DNA of 64,000 nt from Callorhinus ursinus. Its lineage: Eukaryota; Chordata; Mammalia; Carnivora; Otariidae. The stretch is from contig NW_020312785.1 of the NCBI RefSeq assembly GCF_003265705.1, positions 131,506,521 through 131,570,520 of the forward strand. The letters run 5' to 3'. The translations under genes and the position numbers were made by a program. Every line of letters starts with the position of its first letter. Within the stretch, counting starts at the first letter, position 1. Positions 12,475-25,288 of the stretch are shown here, one piece after another. Below the pieces are notes generated by a model, which worked only from the letters and a program-made list of their open reading frames with translations, did no database searches and was not told the DNA's origin.

Positions 12475-12960
12475 ATTAGTTAGTGTTTGCTATGTGAGGC
12501 TATATAGCAAATAAACTCAAAATCCCAATAGCTTACAACAAGTATTTTTTCTTGCTCACTTTACATGTTGGTGGCTTTGGGTTATCTGCTGTGGTATTTC
12601 TCTCCACTGTGAATTTAGATCTGCTCCACATTCCAGGACCAAGTCTCAATGACCCCTCTCTAGCACATGTCTTTCTCATGACAGAGGGCAGAGAAGCATA
12701 AATACACAATCAAATTGAAAGTTTCTTCTTGGCAGATTTGTCACATCTGCCAAAGCAAGCTACAGGGTCAAGTGCAATACCAGTAGGGTGGGGGAATGTA
12801 CTCTTCCCATGAGGAATAACAAGGGCATGTTGCTGCAATCCTTTTATAGGGGAAAGATAAAGAAGCCTGAGTATTGATGCAATCTACTGCAGAGGGTTTC
12901 CAGTAGGCAAATGGCAAATGGGTAACATAGAAATATGTTTAGAGGAAATAAAGGGGCTGT
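12475..12960 (-). mobile_element. Old ERVL/MaLR-like LTR remnant
   Basis: The order 'tattagttagtgtttgctat', 'aatagcttacaacaag', 'ttgctcac', then 'cttttataggggaaag' matches the antisense layout of old ERVL/MaLR-type LTRs, where the 'attagtt..tattgct' end is the reverse complement of the LTR 3' terminus. It is strongly diverged and I cannot name the family. Confidence 0.45.
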
Positions 12961-13699
12961 AATCACAGTGAGATATTCAGCAGTGTTACAAAACAAGTGG
13001 CAGTGTGGGTAGGGGGATTCCATTCTTAGAACTTCAATCCAGAAATGACTCCTTTTACCTCAGGGAATCTATCTGGCCCTTCCAGATCTCTATCAGAGCA
13101 TACTGATGGAACCAAGTCTGTAGCACACAGAGGTGGCACACTTAGCTTGTAGGATGAAGAGTCTGTTGGCATGATGCATCATTCCAGTTAGAAAGAGGCC
13201 TTTCTAGGGGCACAAGCAGAGCAGACTGCAACCTTTCTGCAGAACGTGTTAGAAAGAAGATCCCTTCCATAGGGAAATAACCCAAAGTTATCTGCCATGT
13301 GGTGACTGTGTTCTCTCATTAATTAATCCCTTTTTATCCAACTTATAGAGACTAGATCATTAAGTGTCCTACCTGTCTCATGAAGTAGTTCCATTTTATC
13401 CAATAGGTCATGTAGAGCCATTAGAGAAATATGACTAAGAAAAAAAATGGTGAAATTATCCAGGATACACATATATATACATAGGTGTGTATGGATACAT
13501 TGATGCTTATATTTATTAGGATCTATATTAGCTGTGTACTCCTGGGTGCGCTATTGAAACCACTTTAATCCTCAATTTTTTTTCATTTGTGAAATAGAAA
13601 TTATAATAGTACCTTCGTAAAAATGTGTTTATTGGGGCAATTAAACATGCAGGTGGGAAAAGGTGGAGTGATAGCATTCCAAGACCAGGGTCTTATTCT
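12961..13699. other. Intergenic sequence, nothing recognised
   Basis: No gene or clear repeat was identified; a short TA/TG-rich stretch lies near 13,468-13,490. Confidence 0.4.
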
Positions 13700-13830
13700 A
13701 GATCAGACTTTAAACTTGGCTCCACCACTTACTTGCTGTGTGACTTTAAGCAAGTTTCATAGCCTCTCTGTGATCAATAAGCTAATAATATTGTTGTTGT
13801 GAAGAATCATATAATGCTAATAATTCTAAG
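13700..13830 (+). mobile_element. MIR SINE
   Basis: 'ggctccaccacttacttgct', 'gtgtgactttaagcaagttt' and 'cctctctgtg' follow the MIR core order, then a decayed tail with 'ttgttgtgaagaat'. Confidence 0.85.
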
Positions 13831-14944
13831 CTATTCCCTAGTTCTTAACCCAGAATTCAACATTTGTTTTAGTTCTCATTTTGTGTGTAACATCAACCAT
13901 GGGCAAATTTTTTTATAGGGATGTCTCAGGTCTTATGCTTTTTTCAACAACTTACCATTGTTTAAACATTTCTGGAACATATCTTGTGTCCTTGCCTCTT
14001 CAATGGTACTTTTTCAATAGCATAAAGCATATGCTGCTTTATTCATCCATCCATTCATTCCCTAGAGACCTTCTAATTCTGCCCGTGTACTTGAGAATGT
14101 ACAACACCTACATTTATGATAAGAAGGGAAATTTGTAACCCACCTGACCATCGAGGAAGTTTCCTTAAGGATCTAATTTCCCAACAGGAACCTGAGTATG
14201 GGTTTTCCTTGTCTCTGTATTCTGTGTTCAGCCACCAAAACTCATCTTCCCTGTGTGAATTGAGTCTCCAAAGTATCTACGTCTGTGGACTTCAGAAAAT
14301 GGCTTTGTGGATTGTAGTTGACAGAATAATTTGGCAGTCACACATTGGGACTCCCTCAATTGTCATGGACTTCTGCTATCTCGTGAGGGAAGCTGAAGGT
14401 CTGCAATAACGTACATCTTACACAGTTGACTGCCTGTGGTCATCATCTTCAAGAAACAGTGGAGAGCAGCACTTTATATTACCTTGCACTCTGTACTTTA
14501 TAAAATACTTTCCCATCCATTATGTCATTGCACATTCAGTAACCCTGAAAAAGAGACAAAGCTCACAAAAAGGCAATGCTTTGTTGAGCACTTTTCTGCC
14601 ATTGGTATTCATCTAGTCCCTGAGTGAGCACTTGCCAAGCTGGCTCCCCAGGTGGGGAGGAAAACAGCAAGGAGCAGGGGTGTGTTTCTTCTCAGTAGGA
14701 TGTAGAGGGTGTCATGTTCCTGAGCTGATACTGTGAACAAGGTACTAGAATCAGCACCGTATCCTACTAAACCCTTTTTTAAGATGTCTGTCTTTGTGCT
14801 TCTCTCCCATCCTACATCATTTTCATCTGTTTCAATTGCTAAATAGTATTTGATTTAAAAATGCACCCTTAAGAGTTGTTCGCAGTCTATCTTAAAATAA
14901 AATACACTGCTATCAAGTGGAGTGATGTAAATTAATTGGAGTCT
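13831..14944. other. Intergenic sequence, nothing recognised
   Basis: Open frames of 63-97 codons (for example 14,116-14,409 plus) have no recognisable domain, and their composition is like the flanks. Confidence 0.4.
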
Positions 14945-15110
14945 ATGGGCTTTAGAATTCCAGGACCCAGGTGTGTGTTCTCGCTCTGCCTTTCAGGAGG
15001 TTTCAACAAATTCTAAATCTTTCTCGAGCCCTCAGTTTCATTATCTGTAAATGGGGTATATTATGGGTGAAGCCTCCTGTGAACTTAATTACTCTGAAGA
15101 CTATTTGTTA
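14945..15110 (+). mobile_element. MIR SINE (first of two in tandem)
   Basis: Diverged MIR with 'cctcagtttcattatctgta' and 'aaatggggtata' in place. It lies just upstream of a second, better-preserved MIR in the same orientation. Confidence 0.75.
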
Positions 15111-15119
15111 TTGCACAGA

Positions 15120-15350
15120 AGCTAGAAGGACAGGGTCTGGAACCAGACTGACTAGAATTGAATCCCACTCCTACCATTTATTAACAGTGTGCCCTGGGGA
15201 AATGTATCCCATCCATGCCTCAGTTTTCTCATCTGTAAAATGGGTTCCTCATAGGGTTTTGTGAAGGATTAGAAGAATTGGTACATAGAAAGTACCTAGA
15301 GTTAAGCTTGACATAAAGTAAGTGTTCAGTATGTTTTAGCAGTTATTATG
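15120..15350 (+). mobile_element. MIR SINE, near full length
   Basis: Contains 'tgaatcccactcctaccatt', 'gcctcagttttctcatctgt', 'aaaatggg', 'tcatagggttttgtgaagga' and a 3' part ending 'agttattat', all in MIR order. Confidence 0.9.
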
Positions 15351-16689
15351 GGTAGTTGAGCATCTTGACTCCAGATTTTTGAGGTTAGATATAGTTATCT
15401 TAACTCAGGGAAATATAATAAGCCTAAGGGCCTAAAATGTAGAGATATTGGTTTGCTAGCTCCTGGAAACTGTTATTTCAGACAAAAATTAAATTAATCA
15501 TGTACAGGCATGACAAGTAACATCCCCAGTTCTAACTCCATTACATAAATCATTACTCATTCTACATAAGTATCTGATTGTGAGAGCCCATACATTACTG
15601 TGAGGGTCTTAAGTAATCAAAACCATAGGGTCTTGAGACATGTCTTCAGCTATAAGGAGCTCTTTCATTGAAAGGCTAATGATTTTAATTGTTGAGGAGA
15701 CTGTCTTTTCAGGACCTTCTTAGAAAAGGAATCTCTTCCTTTCTTTTGTTTTGTTTCGTATTGTTCATTTTTAGTGTTTGCTATACTCAGCACAATCTCA
15801 TTGGCAAATACCCATGCTGGGCAGGCAGTGTGAAAGTCATGCACACCTCCGTTTGAAGAGGGCTTAGGGAAGTAAGAGAGACAGTTAAACACAAATTTCT
15901 GCTATCCAGCTCATTTCAACACTTTTCATATTTTGTGTGGAATCTGCCGCATGCTGAGAGTTTATTAAATGTATTAAAAGACGAGCAGCTCTTCTATGCA
16001 GAACATTTATATACCTGGGGTACAGGTTACCATCTGAACTGCTCCTTCTGACAAAATTGATCCTCTTCAACTCTGCCTTTGTGAACAAGCCATTTGTGAC
16101 TGCATGGAACTGAGAGCTTGTCATCCACACCATCTCATTATGTCTAAATTGCTCTTCAGGCCCTCCAGCCTGCTTTTGGGTTTGTTTCCCTATGAGTCCT
16201 AAGGTAAAAAAAAAAAAAAATACTGAGTCTCCCCCTGAAAAAAATAATAACTTGCCACTTTTACCTCAGAATCACACATCTTTCCAAATGAATGACATGG
16301 GGAAATGCATACTTCCCAGCAAGACCTTGAACACCTACCTGGTTTTAGTGTCTTTCTTTCTTATGATCTCTCAATCTATGAATCATTATATAGTTATCAT
16401 CAGTAATGGCATATGAAGGGTATTTCCTATTGGGACGATTGGAATCAAAATGGCAAAAGAGTTTTTAGCTTTAATTTGACCATCTTTTCATGTCGATGTT
16501 TTTTCTTCTCTTGAAAACACAGTAAAAAACAAACAGTTTAGATAGTGAATCTGTTTTGGGCTCAAAATATATGTTGAATGAAATGGTAACTTTGTATCTA
16601 TTGAGAAGACTCAGCCAGCAGGATGTTCTGATGACTTAAGTTTCTCTTCCTAAGTTAAGGTAAAGTGATTGAGTCCATGGTGGTGGTTA
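15351..16689. other. Intergenic sequence, nothing recognised
   Basis: Includes an A-run at 16,207-16,220. No coding or structured RNA signal was identified. Confidence 0.4.
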
Positions 16690-17190
16690 AAAAAGCCATG
16701 TGTATAAGTCAGGGCAGGTTAAGCAATGCTGCAGTAACAAGCACTATGAAATCTCAGTGGCTTCATAAAATAAATGTGTATTTCTTACTCTTGAAAAATC
16801 TTCTGCAAGTCTTGGTGAATTCCATGGCAGCCACCTTTTATGTAGTGTCTCAACATTCCAGGATACTTTGATTTGATATGTCACCCCCATCTGAACATAG
16901 GCTTACATGTTTACTATCTCAGGGGAAGAGTAGGTGGAGAATTAGCTTACCAACAAAACTGCTAGTTAGAACTAGTTATATGGACCTACTCACTGTAAAG
17001 AGGGGAGTGGAAATGTAATATATCTAAGGAGGGAAGAAGAACTGGAGCTCTCAGTGGTGAGATCATATCTGCTACTTCATCCTCACTTTTGCTAAGAATT
17101 TTGGCAGAAATAAGCCAAAGATATATAAGTGCCTTTCTGCTATTATGGTCTCAGGTGGAGGAACCAATAGAAAGCTTGGTTAGCTCTTAT
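16690..17190 (-). mobile_element. Old LTR-like remnant
   Basis: 'aagtcagggcaggttaagca', 'tgctgcagtaacaa' and 'atctcagtggcttcataaaa' resemble the antisense start of ERVL/MaLR-type LTRs, similar in layout to 12,475-12,960. Highly diverged; family and limits are uncertain. Confidence 0.4.
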
Positions 17191-18599
17191 TTAAACAGAA
17201 GTGGGGAAGAACACTAGCAGGTATAAGCTCAGCTTACAGATAAAGCTGTTTCAGTCAGTGTTACAGTCATTTCATGAGAAGGTTATTTTGAGACCCAGCC
17301 CTATTTGTCTGATACTCTTTGGCATGAGTGGGAGGGAACCGTTTGCCCTAAACCATGCCCAGTTGATCGGGAGGCATTTGGAGACCCAAGGGTCCATCCA
17401 CACTGGGGGCAGGGGCAGGGTATTGGAAGAAAGGCTGGTTGGCTCTACTTCTATCTTCTCCCCTCTGCCCACAAACCCAATAAATAAACTTCTTTTTGAT
17501 GTACATGTTTGGTACTAAAGAAAGCTGAATTCCGTTGAACTTCAGAGATGGGCTGGGAAATGCTAAAGTTATGTTTTAAACTATGAGATTTAGCTCACAA
17601 AAGTCAGTCTTAGTCCTATTTGGATTACAAAGGAATACTAAAAGGCACAGATCTGTTATTCTTCAGGTACGACAGTAAAGCATTCAGCTGTGTTTCCACT
17701 AATCCAAGTACTGATTGGGATACAAAGATGAGCTTGTCACAGTCTGTTCCCTCAATAAGACCATTGTATAGCATGAAGGCAAGCATTCTTAGTACGTGTT
17801 ATTTGTGCAAACAGAGAGGCAAGTCCAAGGTTCTGAACTGGGGAGAAAGAGTGAATTATTAACTCTGGTGGGTGGGGGTGGATGTGGGATCAGGGAAGAC
17901 TCCACAACAAGTAAAGACTAGGCCTGAGTATTGAATAGTAAGTAGGATTTTTGGCTTGGACGCCTGAGAATGATGCTGGGCTACCATGGGAGACACTTCT
18001 CCTAGGTCTCACAACCAGCAACTAATTTGTTTTTATCCTACCGATATGATGAAGCTTGCAACTGACTAGTTTTCCTTCATTGCTTTGGCTGACAAGAAGT
18101 ACACAGGCAGATTGGGGCCTCAGCAAACAACTGTACCTGTTTTTATGGCGTAGATCTTTATCTCCAATTTAATCTTCCTTTCTCTCTTTTACCCCACATC
18201 TTTCTTTTCTTTCTTCATCTGTTTTTTAAATCCTGTTGTATATTGCTCTATAAATCATCTCCAATTCCTTTTGAACACATTGCAAAAGAAAGAAGATTGG
18301 GTATTTTTGTAGCATTCTGCAGGATTTGGGGTTTTTGAAAGGGAGAGTGTAAAGGAGAGGATGGGATATCTTCATCATTAGCGTAATAAGAACTGATTGA
18401 GGCCCAAGCCTGGGAAACAAATTAGGGGGTTTTCTTTGTCCTTTGTAGAGATGGTAAAGATCAATACCAGAGCAGTAGTTCTGGCAATGTAAAGAGAGAG
18501 AATGAGCTTGAAGAGGTAGTTTGAAGATGTACAATGCAAGCTACGAGGTCTACTTGGAGATGGGGAATAACTTCTAGATTTCTGGTTTGAGTTACAGGG
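17191..18599. other. Intergenic sequence with a possible LTR-like polyadenylation region
   Basis: A doubled AATAAA ('ccaataaataaacttc') near 17,478 follows a CCT-rich stretch, as in some LTR U3-R ends. No other LTR landmark was found. The remainder is unrecognised. Confidence 0.35.
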
Positions 18600-19260
18600 G
18601 TAGACTGTGGGTCCCCTCACTCAAGTACAGAAATTGAAGAAGGAGACAATTAACAAGTCTGAAAGGAATTTCATTTGGATATAGTTAGTTGGAGATTCCC
18701 ATGGGAAAATATAAGTTGTGAATTTGTAGCACAACGAAGGCAGTAGGCCAAAGCTCTGTGGAATTGAAGATGCTATTTGAAACACAGCTGAGGAGATAGG
18801 TATCATCAAGTTCAGGTAGAGAAGGGAAGGAGTGAAATCAGAAGGGCCAAGAGACCAAGAGAAGATGGTGGAATGCAAGATACCGATATCATGTCTGGTG
18901 GAAATGCAGGAATAATTGAGGAAGAAGGATGGGAAATTGTGGGGAAGATTGTGGGACTGTGAAATTGAAGAACTTATAGGAGGAGCCATTGTAGGAGATA
19001 ACCAGGTATAAGATGTGTTCCTAGGAAGGGTGTGCACATAGAGGTTATAGGTGGTGGTCACTGTGGTAAAGGAGGTGAAGGATGAGAACAGGTGGGGACT
19101 TGTCATAAAGAGGAAGATTCCTATGTGTTCATTGAGCGTATGGGAATGATCTATATGTTGTTGGTAGGTAAAGGTCTGAACAGGTAAAATGCATTATGGC
19201 CAGAGATTCAATGAGGACATTTCATAGCTGTATAACAACAAATAACATGGAATCAGAAGT
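18600..19260 (+). mobile_element. Probable ancient L2-related repeat
   Basis: Purine-rich text with 'aggtatcatcaagttcagg', 'ccaagagaccaagagaag' and 'ggaggagccattg' is reminiscent of long ancient L2-associated repeats. The 161-codon minus-strand frame at 18,621-19,106 overlies it and reads a Ser/Thr/Pro/Phe-rich chance protein, so it is not annotated as a gene. Confidence 0.35.
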
Positions 19261-20030
19261 AGGAGCTAGAAAAATAAGTGGTATTCCAGCATTACAAATA
19301 AAGCCCAAGTGTTAGGATAATTGTCTCTGCCTGGACGTTTCACAAGGCTGGTATGTGGACAAATGAGATAAGGAATATTAAAGTACATGGCTAGAACACA
19401 AACTGAGGAGGTGTTGATGATATTGAACCTAAATTCAACACCCCATGTCAATTACCTTTCTCACTCACAGGATTTGGCTCATCGTGGCCTGAGGTTGTTT
19501 TCACAAGTCCAGTCATGACCAAAAATGCAAACTATTTTGGCATATAGCCCCAGGAACCATAGCACTGGTATGTGATTTTTTTTGGTTCATAATATATTGG
19601 TACAAACACAGAGTACTGACTGAATATAAGGATATTGGGTAAAAATAACATTAAAACTGACATGGATATATGAGAGCATAGAATTAAAAAAATCACGTAC
19701 GTGTTTAAAGTAGAGCAAAACTGTATAGAAATGTCAATATTTGTGTGGCTACTTTTGTTTTACCCTACCCTATTTTGGAGCACCATGCTTTTTCTTCTCC
19801 CTGACTGCCAGTGTGCCTAATAGTGGAAAAGTGTGGGCATTCATAGTCACACCCTGCAGATGCTGGAGGCATTCTGAAAGACAATGCCAAAAATTGCTCT
19901 CTGAGAGCATTGCTGGTGTCAATGGATAGCTTTCTGCAGTGCCGACAATGAAATGTACAGGAATCGTTGCAAGTGTGAACTCTGGGAAGTTTGTGCCAGG
20001 CATCGGGCACATTTCCACACACACCCATTA
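19261..20030. other. Intergenic sequence, nothing recognised
   Basis: Short frames occur on both strands at 19,741-20,028 without recognisable content. Confidence 0.4.
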
Positions 20031-20034
20031 GAAG

Positions 20035-20400
20035 TAACCCAAATATCTGATAACAGCAGGATCATTAAGTAAATTTTAGGTCATCTTTATAATACAACAT
20101 TATTAAAATGATGGTGTAAGCATATATTCCATCATGTGAAACACGAGATATCAATTTTTAAAAGAATATTACCAGATTGTTTCACATAAAACTCAGTTAT
20201 TACTCATATATATGTCACATCATAAGAAAAAAAATCAGGAAATATTTACATGAAGATATTAACATTGGTTATTTGAGAGTAACAAGATTTGTGTGCATAT
20301 GTATGATTTAAATTGTGTTTCTCTTTGTTCATCAGTCTCTTTTAATGTGTCTACAACAAACACATATTGCTTGTGTGATAAGTAAAATAATAAAGAGAAA
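20035..20400 (+). mobile_element. Old L1 (L1M-type) 3' fragment
   Basis: 'acccaaatatctgataacag', followed by 'gatcattaagtaaatt' and 'acattattaaaatgatgg', follows the familiar 'few-copies, empty-site' L1M 3' text. Diverged and non-coding. Confidence 0.5.
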
Positions 20401-22859
20401 ATGGAACAACTGTGGGGAACTCACCATAGCATTGAGTCCTCCTAGAAAACCCATGTCAGGAAGAACAGAAGTTTATTTATAGTGGATAAATGAGATCAGC
20501 TATTTTTCTGTTCCTGATTTCTCATAATCCTATCCTGTGAAACTGCCCCACCAACTTTGGGGTGGCTGGCTTTGAGAGTAGAGCCTTGTCTGTTGATCAT
20601 GCTCTTACAGTGCTCTGCCAAGTACCCTAGACTACAATACCGACTCAACTTTGAAGGTCATGGATTGCTTCCTGTTACCTAGTGCCAACTGGCTTTATGC
20701 TCACATGTTACTTTTTTGCTTGGCTTCTGATTTGAATCTTGAGGCAAAGTCTTCAAGCCAGCTTTAGAAGGAGAAGCTGCTGTCATTTGTGAATGCAGTT
20801 AATTAGAATAACATTTGCTTTTAAGTATTCAATATTTGGCACAGTTATCAGACCTAAAGGTTATGTTGTCCTATCAGATAAGTTGGGCTCCCAGGGATGT
20901 CTGTGGCCTCCCCAGACTGGTGCTGGCTAAATATAGGAATCCGAGGTAGATAGGAATAATTGCCTTAGATGTTAAATCTGCACATTTTAACCATGTCGCT
21001 TATTTAAGACTTCCATGGCATTATTGGCAATGGATTTTCTCTATGGACAACTTGCTCATTGTTCAAATAATTTCTTGTAAAGTGAGAGAGGGAAAGGCTG
21101 ATTCCCTTGAGCACACTGGGAGCTTTAACAGGTTGAGGTAGCTATTTCAGAGGGGAAGCCAGTTTGGGCAAAGGCTATTTGATTATTGGCAGGGCCTGAC
21201 ATGCATTCCTAAGTAGCTAGCAATTAAGCTGCCCAATTAAGAGAAACATCCTCTGTGGAGAGCATGAAACACTACTCCTACCCTGCTTTCCACAATCAAC
21301 TGAATCTATCTAACCGAACCCCTCAAAGCATCGTATATGTCTACCCTGGGAAATAGCTTCCCTCTTCTCTCTAAGGATTTGCTCATGAAAACACCTGATG
21401 TTTAATGGTGACCAAAGTTCTGTCTCACTCTGTGCCATGTATCCTATGGAAATGAGGTGGAAAGTTATCATTTTACTCTTTAATGTAAACATCTGCTTTG
21501 GAAGAAAAAAAAAAGATAAGTGTATATTTGGTAGGAGCTTGGGAGAGAGGAAGGAAGAAGCCAATGTGGGAACAGTGTGTTCTGCCTCAGGCTGCATTTC
21601 TAAGTTGTTTCCCCCCGAGGAACTAACATGTATTGACAATTTCACTCAGAAACTGTAGTTCATTGTAAAAGATGAATGATGCATGAATAATATTAGCAAT
21701 AATGCTCAGTGGGGCCCAGGTTCATGAATAGTTTTAAAAGGAAACCCTGGTTGCTTTGATGGCTTCCTTCATCATGTTCCGGAGGAAGAATCCTGGTGTT
21801 CTGGGTGCTTTCCTGCTTCAAATCTTTGGCTGAAATAAACAAGTAATGTATATTTCAAAACCAAAATCCAACTTTCAATGAATTCTCTTAATAAATAAAT
21901 TAGTTAAATAAATACATAAAATTGTTTCCCCTTTCCCATGAATTCAATTAAAAGCAAACTACTAGCTTGAGGATTTGCCTTCAGTCCCTTTGGCAGATGT
22001 CATATTTTGTGAGGTCAAAGGTGCCAGATTTGGATGTCCTTCTACTTAGCCAGTCACACACTGGTTACACTGGGCTTCTCCTCTTTCTGTTCAGCAAAAG
22101 TTGTTGAGGCTGCTATGTTCTGTAGATTGCAGAAAATGATCCAAACCTTGGTCTCACTGCTCAAGGCAGTTACAGGCTGATTGGAATCAAAGTTTCCATC
22201 CTCACTTGTATGCGTAAGAATGGAGGTAATCGTTTAAGAGCAAAATAACAACAGGCCATTTAAGAGAAAATCCCGGAGAACGAATAATAAATGCCATTAA
22301 TTTGTGCTTGGCATTCTGAAGAAAGAGAAAACACTGATCAGAGTAGTTTCCTGAAGGATTTGAGAATGGAAATAGAAATATTAACAAGTCACCTTCTCCA
22401 TTAATCTTTACTTTCCTGGGGATTGAATGGCACCTGCCCCAGGCACCTCTGAGGTTGGAAGGAGCTCATTCCATTGCAGTGGCTGCTATCAGAATGCAAG
22501 AATGCAAGAAATAGAGAACTCCGGTAACCTCAGGACTTGTTTTAGCTGCTGGTCAGACCTGGTGGAGAAGTGAAATGTGTCTGGGGACTAGGGAGCACTC
22601 TCATGGCTCAGGGCACTCTGGTACTCCACACTTAGCATGATTTAGCTTCCCACTGAGAGGTTTTTTTTTCTTTTTTTAATCAATTTACTTGGCTGCTACT
22701 GGAAGTCCTTTCTCCTCTCTCCTCTTTACTCCTCATTTCAGTGATTGACTTGTGGATTTTGCTGACTACCTTCTTCTCAATGAGAAAAAGAGTTGATTGG
22801 TTACCATTGCTGTGTATCAAACTATCTTTAAAACCAGAAGTATGTCATTTGCTTTTGGT
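20401..22859. other. Intergenic sequence, nothing recognised
   Basis: Mostly single-copy-looking DNA. Frames of up to 111 codons (minus 21,310-21,645) have no recognisable domains. Confidence 0.4.
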
Positions 22860-23058
22860 TGTGTGGGTCAGGACTTCGCCTGGGGTCTGCAGAGATGGCT
22901 TCTGTGTTCTTTCTGATGTCCATGGGGATGGGAGCATCTCGGGGGGCTTCCTCACTCACAAGCGATGTTTGAGATAGGAAGTTCCCAGATTGGGGCTGGT
23001 GGGGGACAGCCTGACTGGAGTCCAAATCCTGTCTGTGGGGACCTATTTTGGGTTCCTC

Positions 23059-23106
23059 GTTGGCTGGGTTCCTCATTTCTCTGTTGGCTGGGTTCCTCAT
23101 TTCTCT
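23059..23106. repeat. Exact 24-bp tandem duplication
   Basis: 'gttggctgggttcctcattt' plus 'ctct' occurs twice in a row (23,059-23,082 and 23,083-23,106) without mismatch, preceded by a partial copy. The lack of divergence implies a recent slippage or duplication. Confidence 0.95.
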
Positions 23107-23467
23107 GCAAGCAATCCTAGGATCTCTCTATTCCTGTGCGTTCTCTCTCCTGTCCAGCAGGGCACCTGGACTTATGTGGTGGCTCAGCAGCACAAAGAAA
23201 ACAAGGCAGAAGCAGCTGTCAGGGAGAAACAAATCCAGACACTACAGTGGTAGGGACAGATTTATTCAGTAATAACTGCTGCAGTAGGGAAGAGAGTCCA
23301 GCATGAACGGAACTCAACCTCACTGGGACAAAGGCAGGAGATGCTGAAGGTTGGGGTGTGCCAAGGGAAAGGTGCTGAAGGGTGCACGCTGGTTAGTCCA
23401 TGTGACTGAGCACATGGGTATTCTAATTGGCACTTATTCAGAGGAGAAACAAAGTTCTCATATCTTT

Positions 23468-23640
23468 CTTTTTTTTTTAAGATTTATTTATTTATTTGTT
23501 TATTTGAGAGAGAACATGTGAGAGAGAAAACGAGCAGGGGGAGGGGGAGGGGACCCGATTCGGGACTCGATCCCAGGACTCTGGGATCATGACCTCAACC
23601 GAAGGCAGACGCTTAACCAACTGAGCCCCCCAGGCGCCCC
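23468..23640 (-). mobile_element. Can-SINE, minus strand
   Basis: T-tail, GA-rich body and reverse-complement head ending 'ccccccaggcgcccc'. Target duplications 'caaagtt(c/t)tcat(a/g)tcttt' lie at 23,450-23,467 and 23,641-23,658. Confidence 0.94.
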
Positions 23641-23929
23641 CAAAGTTTTCATGTCTTTATGGCAGGAGGCATTGGTGTAAGTTAAAGCAAGGCATCCACT
23701 GAAATTAAGTTATCTTTTCCCAAGAACTAGGAACAAGAACAACAGTAATTTCCCTGACTGTTGGCTCTCAGGTTCTTGAGGAAATATTCTGGGCAGTAGA
23801 TTTACGTCTCAAAAGGCAGAGGAAGGATTTATACTAAGCCTAGGTTTCTGGACCTATCTGTCCATCACCAGGTTTTGGCTGAAATGGATAGTAAACTCTC
23901 TTGACAGTGTTGAGCTTCCTCAGGTTGGA

Positions 23930-24028
23930 ATTTTATTGTTATGTTAATCACCATATATTACATCATTAGTTTTTGGTGCAGTGTTCCATGATTCATTGTT
24001 TGTTCATAACACCCAGTGCTCCATGCAA
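23930..24028 (-). mobile_element. Short LINE-1 3' end, minus strand
   Basis: Reverse complement of the L1 3' terminus also seen at 3010-3120 ('tcataacacccagtgctcca', 'ttccatgattcattgtttg'). Strongly 5'-truncated, about 95 bp. Confidence 0.85.
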
Positions 24029-24130
24029 AACAAGGGAGAGGGTGGTGGCGCTGGGGTCGTCCGAGGGATGTGGCCCTTATGCTGCTAGAAGCCATGTTAT
24101 CATTTGGGCAAGTCTTAGAGTGCAGGGGTT

Positions 24131-24954
24131 GGATGGACCCGTTAGGTACTGAGAATTTTGTGCTTCCGACTGCTAGGCATTCTTAAGCCCTTAGGCCCAG
24201 AATTCCAGAGCTTCATTTCTGCTGCATTCTGTTGATTACAGCAAGTCAACGGGCCCAACCCAGATTCAAAGGGAGGGGATTGTCCAAGAGCAAAGACTGA
24301 GAAGCATTGTTTATTAGGTCCACAAGTGTGACTGAAACACAATTACAGTTACATTTGTCACTACCAAGTGTGGGCCGCTCTTGTGGGGCAGAATACGCAT
24401 GCCAGGCCACCAGCAAACTCATAAGCAATTGCCCCTCTCTTAGAAAGAAATCTGGCTCTGGCTTCATTCAATTACGGCAAAGGTTGTTGGATTCACCACC
24501 ATGAAATCCACATTAAGCATAAAAATCCACACATAAGACAGTCCTCCTGGCAGTTTTTTTCAGACAGGTGTTCTTTGTATAGCAGGTATTCAGCATTTCC
24601 AGAAACTCCTTATTATGATGATGAGTCATTGCCTGGCGGTCAGCTCTGGTCTGGACCTTAGAGGATACTTAGGTGTTATGTCCCAGGAATTCAGAGGTAA
24701 TCCATCGACTACTGAAAGTTATTATTATTTTTTTAAATATGGCCAGATTTTTTGTTGTGGTTATAGTTATCGCTGCTGGTTTTTACTGCTTCAGGGAGTC
24801 AGCAGAAAAGAAATATTGGCAGGACCTTAGAATCCCACTCTTAGGACTTTTTCCAACTGAGGTCAGTTTTATGGGCACATAGGATGGAAGTGATACATAT
24901 TGATAAGCCTATTAGTATTAATCCAATGTAATATGGGGGGCACTTGAGGTCAGA
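24131..24954. other. Intergenic sequence, nothing recognised
   Basis: No gene or repeat could be named. Confidence 0.4.
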
Positions 24955-25135
24955 TGTGTGTGTGTGTATACACATATCTGACAGAGGTCAGATATGTCAT
25001 ATATATATGTATATGATATATATATATCTCTCTATCTTCTCTGATACATATATATATACACACACAGAGGTCAGCTATGTCATACATATATGTATATGAT
25101 ATATATATCTTCTCTGATACATATATAGAGCAGAG
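24955..25135. repeat. AT-rich palindromic minisatellite
   Basis: Two imperfect copies of a 75-85 bp unit ('gaggtcagatatgtcatata' ... 'tcttctctgatacatatata' ...) embedded in TG/TA dinucleotide runs. Many internal inverted repeats such as 'atatatatgtatatgatata' can form cruciforms. Confidence 0.85.
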
Positions 25136-25288
25136 AAAAAGAGTGAGAATATATATGTATATTCTAGAGCAACATTCTCAGTGCTTTTTCCATTGTGGCT
25201 TACCTGAAGGATGATGTCTATACTCACTCTCTACAGTTCCCAGTATGCTGGTTGTAACTGCATCCTTGTCCCCAGCAAAAGGCATTTT

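Larger units (their letters stand above)
22860..24130 (-). mobile_element. LTR-like repeat, interrupted by a SINE and an L1 end; sister copy at 37.4 kb
   Basis: Segments at 23,255-23,330 and 23,870-23,930 match 37,400-37,470 and 37,660-37,720 in the same order and orientation (shared text 'taataactgctgcagtaggg' versus 'taataactattgcaataggg', and 'ggttttggctgaaa'). On the minus strand the block contains AATAAA close to one end, as expected for an LTR. It has been broken by a Can-SINE (23,468-23,640) and a short L1 3' end (23,930-24,028). Outer limits are approximate and no internal retroviral genes are seen. Confidence 0.5.

Noticed and set aside
17470..17520. Polyadenylation region of a hidden gene (doubled AATAAA)
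   Set aside because: No upstream exon-like sequence or open frame with recognisable content; may be an LTR scrap.
18621..19106. 161-codon minus-strand open frame
   Set aside because: Ser/Thr/Pro/Phe-rich chance translation of a purine-rich old repeat; no signal peptide plus domain pattern or family resemblance.
24955..25135. CRISPR-like repeat array
   Set aside because: Only two imperfect units of AT microsatellite DNA in a vertebrate genome; no repeat-spacer structure.
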